NCBI RefSeq assembly: GCF_021147775.1
Contig: NZ_JAGTPK010000022.1
Coordinates: 18,746 to 82,745 of the forward strand
Source of the DNA: Pseudomonas californiensis
GTDB taxonomy: Bacteria > Pseudomonadota > Gammaproteobacteria > Pseudomonadales > Pseudomonadaceae
DNA: 64,000 bases
Reading direction: 5' to 3'
Below are positions 15,270 through 24,156 of the stretch, piece after piece (position 1 is the first letter of the stretch; each line of letters begins with the position of its first letter). The position numbers and the translations under genes were made by a program. Under the pieces are notes generated by a model. The model was not told the origin of the DNA. It saw only the letters and a list, made by a program, of their open reading frames with translations, and searched no databases.

Positions 15270-17414
15270 ATGATCAGTACCGAACTCAAAACCCAGATCC
15301 AGGGCGCTTACTCGCGTTTCCTCGAAGCCAAGAGCCTCAAGCCACGCTATGGCCAGCGATTGATGATCGCCGAAGTTGCCAGGGTGCTGGGGGATATCGA
15401 CACCGATGAAGAGGGTCGTCGTTCGGGCGATCCTGCTGTGGTAGCGGTCGAGGCAGGCACGGGTACGGGCAAGACCGTGGCCTATGCCATCGCGTCGATA
15501 CCGACCGCCAAGGCCGCAGGCAAACGCCTGGTCATCGCCACCGCCACCGTCGCGCTTCAGGAGCAGATCGTCTACAAGGATCTGCCGGACCTGATGCGCA
15601 ACAGCGGTCTGAATTTCACCTTCTCGCTGGCCAAGGGGCGCGGTCGTTACATGTGCCTTTCCAAGCTCGACATGCTGCTGCAGGAAAGCGACGCGACCAA
15701 CGCCACCGCTCAGTTGTTCGAGGAAGAAGGCTTCAAGATCGAAGTCGATGAAGCCAGCCAGAAGCTGTTCACCAGCATGCTGCAGAAGCTCGCCGGCAAT
15801 AAGTGGGACGGCGACCGTGACAGCTGGCCCCAGGAGCTGGACGATCAGGACTGGGCACGCCTGACCACCGATCACAGCCAGTGCACCAACCGTCATTGCC
15901 CCAACTTTCAGCAGTGCGCTTTTTATAAAGCGCGTGAAGGCATGGGCAAGGTTGATGTGATCGTCACCAACCACGACATGGTGCTGGCTGACCTGGCGTT
16001 GGGCGGCGGCGCGGTGCTGCCTGATCCACGTGACACGTTGTACGTCTTCGACGAAGGGCATCACCTGCCGGACAAGGCCATCGGCCACTTCGCGCATTAC
16101 ACCCGGTTGCGCTCCACTGCCGACTGGCTGGAGCAGACGGCCAAGAACCTCGCCAAATTGCTCGCCCAGCATCCGCTGCCCGGCGATCTGGGCAAGCTGA
16201 TCGAGCAGGTGCCGGAGCTGGCTCGCGAAATCAAGGGCCACCAACAGTTCATGTTCGGTGCCTGCGAACAGCTGGCTGACTTCCGTGCCGGTGAAGACAT
16301 GCAAGGCCGCGAACGGCCCCGTCACCGTTTCATCGGTGGCGTGATTCCCGAGCACATCCGCGAGATGGGCATCGAGCTCAAGAAAGGTTTTGCGCGTCTG
16401 GACGATCTGTTCACACGCCTGACCGAGCTGCTCAAGGAAGGCATGGACGGCGAGGTCAATATCGGCATCGCCAGCCATCAGGCCGAAGAGTGGTATCCGT
16501 TGTTCGGCAGCCTGCTGGCGCGTGCTCACGGCAACTGGGAGCTGTGGACCGCGTTTACCGCCGAGGACCCGGAAGACAGCCCGCCGATGGCCCGCTGGCT
16601 GACCTTGGCCGACAGCGGCGCGCTGTTTGATATCGAAGTCAACGCCAGTCCGATCCTGGCGGCCGAGATGCTGCGCCGCAATCTATGGAATATCGCTTAC
16701 GGCGCGCTGGTCACGTCCGCCACGCTGACTGCGCTGGGCAAATTCGATCGCTACCGCATGCGCGCTGGGCTGCCGAAAGGCGCAGTCACAGCCGTCGTGC
16801 CAAGCCCGTTTCACCATGCCGATGCCGGTGTGCTGCGCGTGCCCGACCTGAAGGCCGATCCGCGGGACTCTGTGGCCCACACGGCGGCGATCATCCGCGA
16901 CCTGCCGGGCCTGGTGGAAGGTTCGCGGGGCACGCTGGTGCTGTATTCGTCGCGCAAACAGATGCAGGACGTATTCGACGGTCTGGACCGTGACTGGCGC
17001 AAGCAGGTGTTCATTCAGGGCAACCTGTCGAAGCAGGAAACCCTCAACAAGCACAAGGCGCGGGTGGACAGCGGCGAGTCCAGTGTCCTGTTCGGGCTGG
17101 CCAGTTTCGCCGAAGGCGTGGACTTGCCCGGTGCTTACTGCGAACACGTGGTGATTGCCAAGATTCCGTTTGCCGTGCCGGATGACCCGGTCGAGGCGGC
17201 GCTGGCCGAGTGGATCGAAGCGCGCGGTGGCAACCCGTTCATGGAAATCGCCGTACCTGACGCGTCATTGCGACTGGTGCAGGCGTGCGGCCGGTTACTG
17301 CGCACCGAAGAAGACCGTGGCACGATCACGCTGCTGGATCGCCGCGTGGTCACTCAGCGCTACGGCAAGGCAATTCTCAACGCGCTGCCGCCGTTCCGTC
17401 GCGAGATTTCCTGA
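15270..17414 (+). CDS. dinG: ATP-dependent DNA helicase DinG
   Basis: A 714-residue XPD/Rad3-type superfamily 2 helicase that unwinds DNA 5' to 3', including R-loops and blocked forks. Walker A is EAGTGTGKT near residue 61 and the DEAH-type box is DEGH near residue 261. Four cysteines for the iron-sulfur cluster are visible: one in GRGRYMCLSK and three in CTNRHCPNFQQC. The C-terminal motif V/VI region reads GLASFAEGVDLPG and QACGRLLRTEEDRG. All motifs are intact. In several bacteria dinG is SOS-induced, but no LexA box was seen upstream here. Confidence 0.95.
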   Translation: MISTELKTQIQGAYSRFLEAKSLKPRYGQRLMIAEVARVLGDIDTDEEGRRSGDPAVVAVEAGTGTGKTVAYAIASIPTAKAAGKRLVIATATVALQEQIVYKDLPDLMRNSGLNFTFSLAKGRGRYMCLSKLDMLLQESDATNATAQLFEEEGFKIEVDEASQKLFTSMLQKLAGNKWDGDRDSWPQELDDQDWARLTTDHSQCTNRHCPNFQQCAFYKAREGMGKVDVIVTNHDMVLADLALGGGAVLPDPRDTLYVFDEGHHLPDKAIGHFAHYTRLRSTADWLEQTAKNLAKLLAQHPLPGDLGKLIEQVPELAREIKGHQQFMFGACEQLADFRAGEDMQGRERPRHRFIGGVIPEHIREMGIELKKGFARLDDLFTRLTELLKEGMDGEVNIGIASHQAEEWYPLFGSLLARAHGNWELWTAFTAEDPEDSPPMARWLTLADSGALFDIEVNASPILAAEMLRRNLWNIAYGALVTSATLTALGKFDRYRMRAGLPKGAVTAVVPSPFHHADAGVLRVPDLKADPRDSVAHTAAIIRDLPGLVEGSRGTLVLYSSRKQMQDVFDGLDRDWRKQVFIQGNLSKQETLNKHKARVDSGESSVLFGLASFAEGVDLPGAYCEHVVIAKIPFAVPDDPVEAALAEWIEARGGNPFMEIAVPDASLRLVQACGRLLRTEEDRGTITLLDRRVVTQRYGKAILNALPPFRREIS

Positions 17415-17525
17415 ACCCTGGCTGGCCGGTGTGTGGCGACGGTTCCCAAAGGCGTCAATCGCTGGAACAATGTGCGCCGGTCGGCCTGTCGTCAGGCGCA
17501 TTCACAGTTATCGAGGAGTCAGCCG

Positions 17526-18674
17526 TTGCAGATCCAGGGTCATTTCGAACTTCAGTTTGAAGCAGTGCGTGACGCGTTTGCGGCACTCTTTGAGGACCCT
17601 CAGGAGCGCGGCGCAGCGTTGTGCATTCAAGTCGGCGGGCAGACGGTGGTCGATCTTTGGAGCGGCACAGCCGACAAGGACGGTGCCGAAGCCTGGCACA
17701 CAGACACCATCGCCAACCTGTTCTCCTGCACCAAGACGTTTACCAGCGTGGCAGCCTTGCAACTGGTCGAAGAGGGCAAGCTTGCGCTCGACGAGCCGGT
17801 TGCCCGACTGTGGCCCGAGTTCGCGGCGGCTGGCAAGGGCACGATCACTTTGCGCCAGTTGCTCTGTCATCAGGCCGGTCTGCCCGCGCTGCGAGCGCAA
17901 CTGCCTGCCGAAGCGCTTTACGAGTGGGAGACGATGACTGCCGCACTGGCCGCCGAAGAGCCTTGGTGGACACCCGGTCAAGGGCACGGTTACGCGGCCA
18001 TCACCTACGGTTGGTTGATTGGCGAAGTGCTGCGCCGGGCCGACGGGCGCGGGCCGGGCGAATCCATTGCGGCGCGAATCTCGCGCCCTTTGGGGCTGGA
18101 TTTCCATGTCGGCCTGGCGGATGACCAGTTTCACCGTGTGGCCCATATTGCCCGCGGCAAAGGCAACATTGGCGATGACGCGGCCCAGCGTGTCCTGCAG
18201 GCCACACTGCGTGAGCCGGCCTCGATCACCGCCAAGGCCTTTACCAATCCGCCGTCGATCATGACCAGTACCAACAAGCCTGAATGGCGCCGCATGCAGC
18301 AACCGGCTGCCAACGGCCATGGCAATGCGCGCAGCCTTGCCGGTTTCTACAACGGGTTGCTGGATGGCAGCCTGCTGGAAGCCGACATGCTCAACGAGTT
18401 GACGCGTGAACACAGCGTTGGCCAGGACAGGACGTTGTTGACCTCGACCCGTTTTGGTCTGGGTTGCATGCTTGATCAGCCCAATGTGCCCAATGCCACA
18501 TACGGCCTGGGTGCGAAGGCGTTTGGTCATCCGGGTGCGGGTGGCTCGGTGGGCTTTGCGGACCCTGACCGTGAGGTCGCTTTTGGCTTTGTCACCAACA
18601 CTCTCGGCCCTTATATTCTGATGGATCCGCGCGCTCAGGGTCTGGTCAGGACACTGCGTGAGTGTTTGCAGTAA
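17526..18674 (+). CDS. Serine beta-lactamase-like esterase (EstB type, TTG start)
   Basis: A 382-residue cytoplasmic hydrolase of the class C beta-lactamase/DD-peptidase fold. The S-x-x-K motif is FSCTKTF (Ser/Lys), the Tyr motif is YGW in AITYGWLIGE, and the third element is HPGAGGSVGFADP. The TTG at 17526 is chosen because GAGGAG sits 7 bases upstream and the product then begins with the family-like QIQGHFELQFEAVR; an in-frame ATG at 17433 would add about 31 low-complexity residues. Such proteins are usually short-chain esterases rather than antibiotic resistance enzymes. It follows dinG by 111 bp. Confidence 0.82.
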   Translation: MQIQGHFELQFEAVRDAFAALFEDPQERGAALCIQVGGQTVVDLWSGTADKDGAEAWHTDTIANLFSCTKTFTSVAALQLVEEGKLALDEPVARLWPEFAAAGKGTITLRQLLCHQAGLPALRAQLPAEALYEWETMTAALAAEEPWWTPGQGHGYAAITYGWLIGEVLRRADGRGPGESIAARISRPLGLDFHVGLADDQFHRVAHIARGKGNIGDDAAQRVLQATLREPASITAKAFTNPPSIMTSTNKPEWRRMQQPAANGHGNARSLAGFYNGLLDGSLLEADMLNELTREHSVGQDRTLLTSTRFGLGCMLDQPNVPNATYGLGAKAFGHPGAGGSVGFADPDREVAFGFVTNTLGPYILMDPRAQGLVRTLRECLQ

Positions 18675-18827
18675 GTATCGGCCATAAGTGCTTGTTTCAT
18701 ACCGACTGTCAGTTAATAGGGTGATACTGGAACCGTACGACGGTTTCTTTTTCCAACTGGCGGTTTATGCGTGTTATACGGACGTTGCTACGTCCTCCTG
18801 TCTGATCAAAATTGCTGTGGGTCATCC

Positions 18828-19991
18828 ATGTCTTCCAATAAAAGCATCGCTCTCGCCCTGTGCATCGCCGTCACTGGCTGTGCTCAAACTCCTCAATCCG
18901 ACTCCGCTGCCACTGGAGGCCATTGGTGGCAGTTCGGCTCTGACAGTACAGCCGACAGCGGCGCGGCGGTAAAGGCGCCTGCGCCAAACCCTGCCCCGGC
19001 AGCGCCGGTAGCCAAGGCTGCGGCACAGCCGGCACCTGCTGCCGCAGCCGAGAGCGGCGGCCCATGGTACTGGCCGTTTGGTTCGAGCGACACGACCAAG
19101 GCCAAGCCGGATGCCGTCGCCGACAAGACGCAGGACAAGCCTGCTCCGTCGTTGGTGGCCAAGTCTGAGCTCCAGCCGCAGACCGAAAAGAAGTGGTGGT
19201 GGCCGTTCGGCGGCAGCGAAGCCAGCAAGGACGAGCCCAAGGCATTGCCGATGCCTGATCCGAAAATAACCCAGGCCTGGCTGGATGAGTACGAGCCGCG
19301 TCTGCGCGCAGCCATTAAAGACAGCCCGTTCCAGCTGGAGCGTCGCGAAGACCTGTTGGCGATCACCGCGCCGGTCGACAGCTCATTCAACCCGGACCGT
19401 CCGGCGATGCTGCTGCCGGTCACACTGGGCCCGATCACTCGTCTGGCCAAGCTGGTCGAAGGTGACCAGAAGACTGCCGTACTGATCCTCGGTCATGCCG
19501 ACACCACCGGCGCGGTCGACGCCAACCAGAAAATCAGTCAGGAACGGGCGCAATCGGTAGCCGCGATCTTCCGCCTCAGTGGTCTTGAGCGTAACCGCCT
19601 GAGCCAGCGCGGCATGGGCGCAGTGATGCCACGCGCAGCCAACGACAGCCCGCAAGGCCGTGCGCTGAACCGCCGTGTTGAAATTCTGATGACGCCGCAG
19701 GACACCATGCGCGCCCTGATGAGCCGTTATGCGCTGCCGCCGGTTGCGCCGACGCTGGTCGCTGCTCAGGACGTCAAGCCTGTTGTGCCGGCACCGGTTG
19801 CAACCAAGAAAGCTGCTCCAGCCAAAAAAGCCGCGCCTGCCAAAGCCAGTACGGCGAAAAAAGCTGCACCGGCCAAGGCCGCTGCAGCCAAGAAGCCGGC
19901 GGTGGCCAAGACGCCAGCCAAGACACCGGCCAAGGCTGCTCCTGCCAAGACCACCACCGACAAGAAAACTGACTCCCAGGCCAGTAACTGA
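18828..19991 (+). CDS. OmpA-family lipoprotein with Trp-rich repeats and a histone-H1-like tail
   Basis: A 387-residue protein. A lipobox (CIAVTGC) near residue 18 suggests membrane anchoring. An Ala/Pro-rich linker holds three variants of a Trp-rich motif (GHWWQFGSDS, GPWYWPFGSSD, KKWWWPFGGSE). Residues about 205-310 form an OmpA-like peptidoglycan-binding domain (ILGHADTTGAVDANQKISQE, LSQRGMGAVMPRAAN, GRALNRRVEI). The C-terminal 75 residues are Lys/Ala/Pro repeats (KKAAPAKKAAPAKAS) like histone H1 or AlgP. The start at 18828 has only a weak ribosome site. Its role is probably to link the envelope to peptidoglycan; the basic tail could bind anionic polymers. Confidence 0.8.
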   Translation: MSSNKSIALALCIAVTGCAQTPQSDSAATGGHWWQFGSDSTADSGAAVKAPAPNPAPAAPVAKAAAQPAPAAAAESGGPWYWPFGSSDTTKAKPDAVADKTQDKPAPSLVAKSELQPQTEKKWWWPFGGSEASKDEPKALPMPDPKITQAWLDEYEPRLRAAIKDSPFQLERREDLLAITAPVDSSFNPDRPAMLLPVTLGPITRLAKLVEGDQKTAVLILGHADTTGAVDANQKISQERAQSVAAIFRLSGLERNRLSQRGMGAVMPRAANDSPQGRALNRRVEILMTPQDTMRALMSRYALPPVAPTLVAAQDVKPVVPAPVATKKAAPAKKAAPAKASTAKKAAPAKAAAAKKPAVAKTPAKTPAKAAPAKTTTDKKTDSQASN

Positions 19992-20003
19992 TCAAGCCTG
20001 ATT

Positions 20004-20033
20004 ATCCGGCCCATACTCAAGTGTGGGCCGGAT
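20004..20033 (+). terminator. Hairpin after the OmpA-like gene
   Basis: A 13-base stem with one G-T pair (ATCCGGCCCATAC against GTGTGGGCCGGAT, loop TCAA) lies 12 bases past the stop. There is no T-tract. Confidence 0.5.
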
Positions 20034-20201
20034 GCCTGCTGTGCCCTGCCTGATACCTTCCGCTTTGCCTGTCATTGCGCCCTTGAACGTGCTTTCGGTG
20101 TGTTTGCCTGCCGAGCAATCTCCTTGCACAGCGCAGGGCCGGCCAATACCCTGTCACCAGCCGTTGCCCACGATCGTGTTGGCGCAAAAAGGAGTGACAC
20201 C

Positions 20202-20849
20202 ATGACCCAGACTCTGGCCGATATGCGCCGTGATTACACCCGGGATGGACTGACCGAAGCGCAGTCTCCGCATGAGCCGTTTCCGCTGTTCCACAAGTGG
20301 TTTGAAGAGGCGGTAACCACCGAGCAGGCACCGGTCGAAGCCAATGCCATGACCCTGGCGACTGTCGATGAGGACGGCCGACCGCACTGCCGTGTTCTGC
20401 TGCTCAAAGGGCTGGACACGCAAGGGTTCACGTTTTTCACCAATTACGACAGCGCCAAGGGCCAGCAGCTTGCCGTCCGCCCGTTCGCCGCGATGACGTT
20501 CTTCTGGCCAACGCTGGAGCGGCAGGTGCGGATCGAAGGCCGGGTGGTCAAGGTCAGCCCCGAGGAGTCTGATGCGTACTATCAGGTTCGCCCGCTGGGC
20601 AGCCGACTGGGCGCCTGGGCGTCACCCCAGAGTCGTGTCATCGCTGATCGTGGCGAGCTTGAAGACCTGGTGGTGAAGACCGGCGAGCGTTTTCTGGAAA
20701 CACCGCCACATTGTCCTGAGCACTGGGGCGGTTATCGTCTGCTGCCCGAGCGTATCGAATTCTGGCAAGGACGTTCGAGTCGCCTTCACGATCGTTTGAA
20801 CTATCGTTTGATAGACGGGCAATGGACCCGTGAGCGTCTGGCCCCCTGA
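20202..20849 (+). CDS. pdxH: Pyridoxamine 5'-phosphate oxidase
   Basis: A 215-residue FMN enzyme that oxidises pyridoxine or pyridoxamine 5'-phosphate to pyridoxal 5'-phosphate, the last step of vitamin B6 synthesis and salvage. Family landmarks are MTLATVDEDGRPHCRVLLLK, GFTFFTNYDSAKGQQL, FFWPTLERQVRIEG, and the C-terminal signature WGGYRLLPERIEFWQG with RLHDRLNY. The length is normal. The start at 20202 has AAGGAG 8 bases upstream. PLP made here would serve, among many others, the PLP enzyme at 23 kb. Confidence 0.96.
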   Translation: MTQTLADMRRDYTRDGLTEAQSPHEPFPLFHKWFEEAVTTEQAPVEANAMTLATVDEDGRPHCRVLLLKGLDTQGFTFFTNYDSAKGQQLAVRPFAAMTFFWPTLERQVRIEGRVVKVSPEESDAYYQVRPLGSRLGAWASPQSRVIADRGELEDLVVKTGERFLETPPHCPEHWGGYRLLPERIEFWQGRSSRLHDRLNYRLIDGQWTRERLAP

Positions 20850-20996
20850 TTGAATTATTCGTCTTTCGGATCGTCTGAGGGTTAAGTAGGTGATCGCTGT
20901 ATGGCGCCTGAATGAACTTAATTTGCGGGACTGGGGCCGTGACAGCGACGACGTCGGGTAGTCTAATGGCCACTGGTTCCCCTGGAGATATCCGTT

Positions 20997-21461
20997 ATGC
21001 GCAAGTCTGCTCTTCTGGTTGCTACGTTCACCGCAATGGCGTTGACGTTGGGCGGCTGTACGTCGAATCTCACCGGTGATTCCTATTCCCGCGATGAGGC
21101 CCGGACTGTACAGAACGTCCGTCTGGGCACTGTCGAGTCCTTGCGTCCAGTGAAAATCGAAGGTACCAAGACCCCTATCGGTGCTGGTGCAGGCGCTGTA
21201 GTCGGTGGTGTAGGCGGTAGCGCTATCGGTGGTGGTCGTGGCAGCGTGGTCGCAGCCGTGATTGGTGCCGTTGCAGGTGGTCTGCTGGGCTCCGCCACTG
21301 AAGAAGGTCTGACCCGTACTCAAGGCGTCGAGATCACTGTTCGTGAAGATGACGGCAGCATGCGCGCCTACGTTCAGCAGGTTCAGGAAAACGAGATTTT
21401 TCGGGTCGGCGAGCGGGTACGGATCATGACTGTCAATGGCACCAGCCGCGTCACCCACTGA
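20997..21461 (+). CDS. Glycine-zipper (SlyB-like, 17-kDa) outer-membrane lipoprotein
   Basis: A 154-residue lipoprotein with a signal peptide and lipobox (ALTLGGC, Cys21), a glycine-zipper segment (IGAGAGAVVGGVGGSAIGGG, AVIGAVAGGLLGSATEEG) and a C-terminal beta domain (VEITVREDDGSMRAYVQQ, VGERVRIMTVNG). SlyB-like lipoproteins help stabilise the outer membrane, often under divalent-cation stress. It is monocistronic and closed by a strong terminator at 21508-21534. Confidence 0.88.
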   Translation: MRKSALLVATFTAMALTLGGCTSNLTGDSYSRDEARTVQNVRLGTVESLRPVKIEGTKTPIGAGAGAVVGGVGGSAIGGGRGSVVAAVIGAVAGGLLGSATEEGLTRTQGVEITVREDDGSMRAYVQQVQENEIFRVGERVRIMTVNGTSRVTH

Positions 21462-21507
21462 TAGGCGCTGCAGATTATTGCGGTAGATCCGTGTCGTAGA
21501 GCAAAAG

Positions 21508-21534
21508 AACCCCGAGCCGAAGCTCGGGGTTTTT
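21508..21534 (+). terminator. Rho-independent terminator
   Basis: A 10-bp stem AACCCCGAGC/GCTCGGGGTT with loop CGAA is followed by a run of T. It ends the SlyB-like transcript and may also stop the convergent nhaA transcript. Confidence 0.9.
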
Positions 21535-21560
21535 GTTTCAGGGTATTGGCGGCTCTGGTT

Positions 21561-22742
21561 TCATTTGGCTGGCAGCGGTGCCTTTTTACAGGCCATGACC
21601 ATGACGGCATACCCGATGAGTGCTGACAGAATGGAGCCTGTCAGGATTCCCATGCGGTCTTCACCCGCGTATGCGCTGACTCCGGGCTCGAACGCCAGCG
21701 AACCGACGAACAGGCTCATGGTGAAGCCGATGCCGCACAAGATTGAAACCCCCAGGACATGCCCCCAGTTCGCCCCATGTGGCAGCGATGCGATGCGCGT
21801 TTTGACCGCCAGGAAGGTCAGCCCGAATACACCCACTGTCTTGCCCAGCAGCAGGCCTGTCGCGATACCAAGCGGGACCGAATGCGTGAAGCTGTCCAGC
21901 GTGACACCGGCCAGCGACACTCCCGCATTGGCGAACGCAAACAGCGGCAGGATGCCGTACGCGACCCACGGGTGCAGGGCGTGCTCCAGCGTCAGCAACG
22001 GTGAGCCCTTGGTATTCAGCGTCCGAAGCGGGATGCAGAACGCCAGAATCACGCCCGCCAACGTTGCATGTATACCGCTTTTGAGTACGCACACCCACAG
22101 CACCAGGCCTACAAGCAGGTAGGGTGCAAGCTTCGCTACGCCCCATCTGTTCATGACGATCAGCGCGGCGACCGAGGCCGCCGCAATTGCCAACGCTATA
22201 TGGGACAGTTCGCCAGAGTAGACCAATGCAATCACCATGATCGCGCCCAGGTCATCAATGATCGCCAGCGTCATCAAGAACAGTTTCAGCGAAACCGGCA
22301 CCCGCTTGCCCAGCAGCGCAAGTACGCCCAGCGCAAATGCGATGTCGGTCGCCATCGGAATTGCCCAGCCGTTCAACGCTTCTGAGTTGCCCTGATTGAG
22401 TGCTACATACACAAGCGCAGGCACCACCATGCCGCCAATCGCCGCTGCGCCTGGCAGAACGATTTGCGAGGGCTTCGAGAGGTGCCCTTCGAGCACTTCG
22501 CGTTTGACCTCCAGGCCAATCACCAGAAAGAACAGCGCCATCAGGCCGTCGTTGATCCACAGCAGTAGCGGCTTGGAGATTTGCACAGCGCCGATACCGG
22601 CGATGACCGGCGTGTCGAGAAAAGCGTTATACAACCAGGACAACGAAGAGTTGTTGATGATCAAGGCCAGTGCGGCAGCCGCAATCAGTAGCAGGCCGCC
22701 AGCCGCTTCGAGCTGAAAGAAGCGTGTAATGGTATTTCGCAT
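21561..22742 (-). CDS. nhaA: Na+/H+ antiporter NhaA
   Basis: A 393-residue, 12-segment inner-membrane antiporter that exports sodium in exchange for protons. The paired aspartates of the ion site are in LAIIDDLGAIMV near residue 163. Other landmarks are LIGLEVKREVLEG, WAIPMATDIAFALGVLALLG and the late GIGFTMSLFVGSLAF. The ATG at 22742 is preferred over a GTG at 22754, which has its purine tract directly against the codon. It is transcribed alone, away from the PLP enzyme gene; the gap is AT-rich. Confidence 0.95.
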   Translation of the reverse strand: MRNTITRFFQLEAAGGLLLIAAAALALIINNSSLSWLYNAFLDTPVIAGIGAVQISKPLLLWINDGLMALFFLVIGLEVKREVLEGHLSKPSQIVLPGAAAIGGMVVPALVYVALNQGNSEALNGWAIPMATDIAFALGVLALLGKRVPVSLKLFLMTLAIIDDLGAIMVIALVYSGELSHIALAIAAASVAALIVMNRWGVAKLAPYLLVGLVLWVCVLKSGIHATLAGVILAFCIPLRTLNTKGSPLLTLEHALHPWVAYGILPLFAFANAGVSLAGVTLDSFTHSVPLGIATGLLLGKTVGVFGLTFLAVKTRIASLPHGANWGHVLGVSILCGIGFTMSLFVGSLAFEPGVSAYAGEDRMGILTGSILSALIGYAVMVMACKKAPLPAK

Positions 22743-22809
22743 GGGCGCGACCACTCTCTGAATACGATATAAAGGGTCGATACCGTAACGTGTTGATTGG
22801 AAAGATAAA

Positions 22810-22832
22810 ACAAAAGTTATATTCGCTTTTGT
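22810..22832. repeat. Small inverted repeat in the nhaA upstream gap
   Basis: ACAAAAG and CTTTTGT, 9 bases apart, form a 7-bp inverted repeat in the AT-rich gap between divergent nhaA and the PLP enzyme gene. It may be a regulator site. Confidence 0.25.
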
Positions 22833-22996
22833 TCTAAAGATTTCAATGATGTGTGAGGCAAGCTGTATTCTTACAATTGTGTAACTTATTAATGCCTAAC
22901 TGTGTCTGTTTAAGTTGTAGGGCATTTCCTAAAATCATGTTTTTTATTACCGCCTGTAACTTTTTAAGTGTCAGGGCGGCTGAGAGAAGTAACGAC

Positions 22997-24091
22997 ATGA
23001 CCGATAACCGTCCGTGGGCTCGCGAAGCCATTCGCATCATTGAAGCCGATTTCCAGCGCAGTGCCGACACTCATCTGATCCCGCTGCCATTGCCCGGTCT
23101 TGCGGGCATCGAACTGTATTTCAAGGACGAGTCCAGCCACCCGACAGGCAGTCTCAAGCACCGGCTGGCGCGGTCGCTGTTTCTGTATGCGTTGTGCAAT
23201 GGATGGCTCAAGGCTGGCGCACCGGTGATCGAAGCCTCAAGCGGTTCGACAGCCATCTCTGAAGCGTACTTTGCCCGTTTGCTGGGTTTGCCGTTCGTGG
23301 CAGTCATGCCTGCCAGTACGTCTCAGGCGAAGATTGACCAAATTGCGTTTTATGGCGGCAAGAGCCACCTGGTGCAGGACCCCACGCAGATTTACGCCGA
23401 ATCCGAACGGCTGGCGCGCGAAACCGGTGGGCACTTCATGGATCAGTTCACCTACGCCGAACGAGCCACTGACTGGCGCGCCAACAACAACATCGCCGAA
23501 TCGATCTTCCAGCAGTTGCGATTCGAAAAGCATCCTGAGCCCAGCTGGCTGATCTCAAGCCCCGGTACCGGTGGCACCACGGCGACGCTGGGGCGGTATG
23601 TTCGCTATCGCCAACACACTACCCGCGTCCTGTGTGCCGATGCGGAGCGTTCGGTGTTTTTCGATTACTACCGCACGGGCGATGCCAGTCTGCGCCTCGA
23701 CTGCGGCTCACGTATCGAGGGTATTGGTCGGCCACGTGTCGAGGCTTCGTTCCTGCCGAGCGTTGTAGACGCGATGGTCAAGGTGCCGGATGCCTTGTCG
23801 TTGGCCGCCATGCATTACCTTGCTCAACGAATGGGGCGTCGGGTAGGGGGGTCGAGTGGCACCAACCTGATAGGTGCATTGCTGGCGGCGCGGCACATGG
23901 TGGATGCCGGAGAGAGCGGTTCGATCGTCGCTATTCTCTGCGATGGCGGCGAGCGTTATGCCGGGACGTATTACGACGAGGTCTGGCTGAAAGGGCAAGG
24001 ATTCGAGTTGGGCGGATTGATTGAGCAGGTCGCGGCGTGTGCCGAGCAGGGCGGCCCGTTACCAGAAGGCGTGCTGCGCGCAGGCGTTTAG
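22997..24091 (+). CDS. PLP-dependent cysteine synthase-family enzyme
   Basis: A 364-residue fold-type II PLP enzyme. The PLP lysine is in HPTGSLKHRLARS (Lys near residue 53), the substrate loop is EASSGSTAISEAY, and the phosphate-binding loop is SSPGTGGTTATLG. It resembles O-acetylserine sulfhydrylases and cysteine desulfhydrases but is a separate branch (KDESSHPTGS), so the reaction could be cysteine synthesis, cysteine breakdown or another beta-replacement. The start at 22997 follows an AGAAG-type ribosome site; earlier in-frame ATGs add AT-rich leader without support. Confidence 0.8.
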   Translation: MTDNRPWAREAIRIIEADFQRSADTHLIPLPLPGLAGIELYFKDESSHPTGSLKHRLARSLFLYALCNGWLKAGAPVIEASSGSTAISEAYFARLLGLPFVAVMPASTSQAKIDQIAFYGGKSHLVQDPTQIYAESERLARETGGHFMDQFTYAERATDWRANNNIAESIFQQLRFEKHPEPSWLISSPGTGGTTATLGRYVRYRQHTTRVLCADAERSVFFDYYRTGDASLRLDCGSRIEGIGRPRVEASFLPSVVDAMVKVPDALSLAAMHYLAQRMGRRVGGSSGTNLIGALLAARHMVDAGESGSIVAILCDGGERYAGTYYDEVWLKGQGFELGGLIEQVAACAEQGGPLPEGVLRAGV

Positions 24092-24156
24092 CGCGAGCAC
24101 CTGCGAAGCCGGAGTTACCGGTCTTCGCAGGTCAGTTCACTGATCATCAGTGCTGG

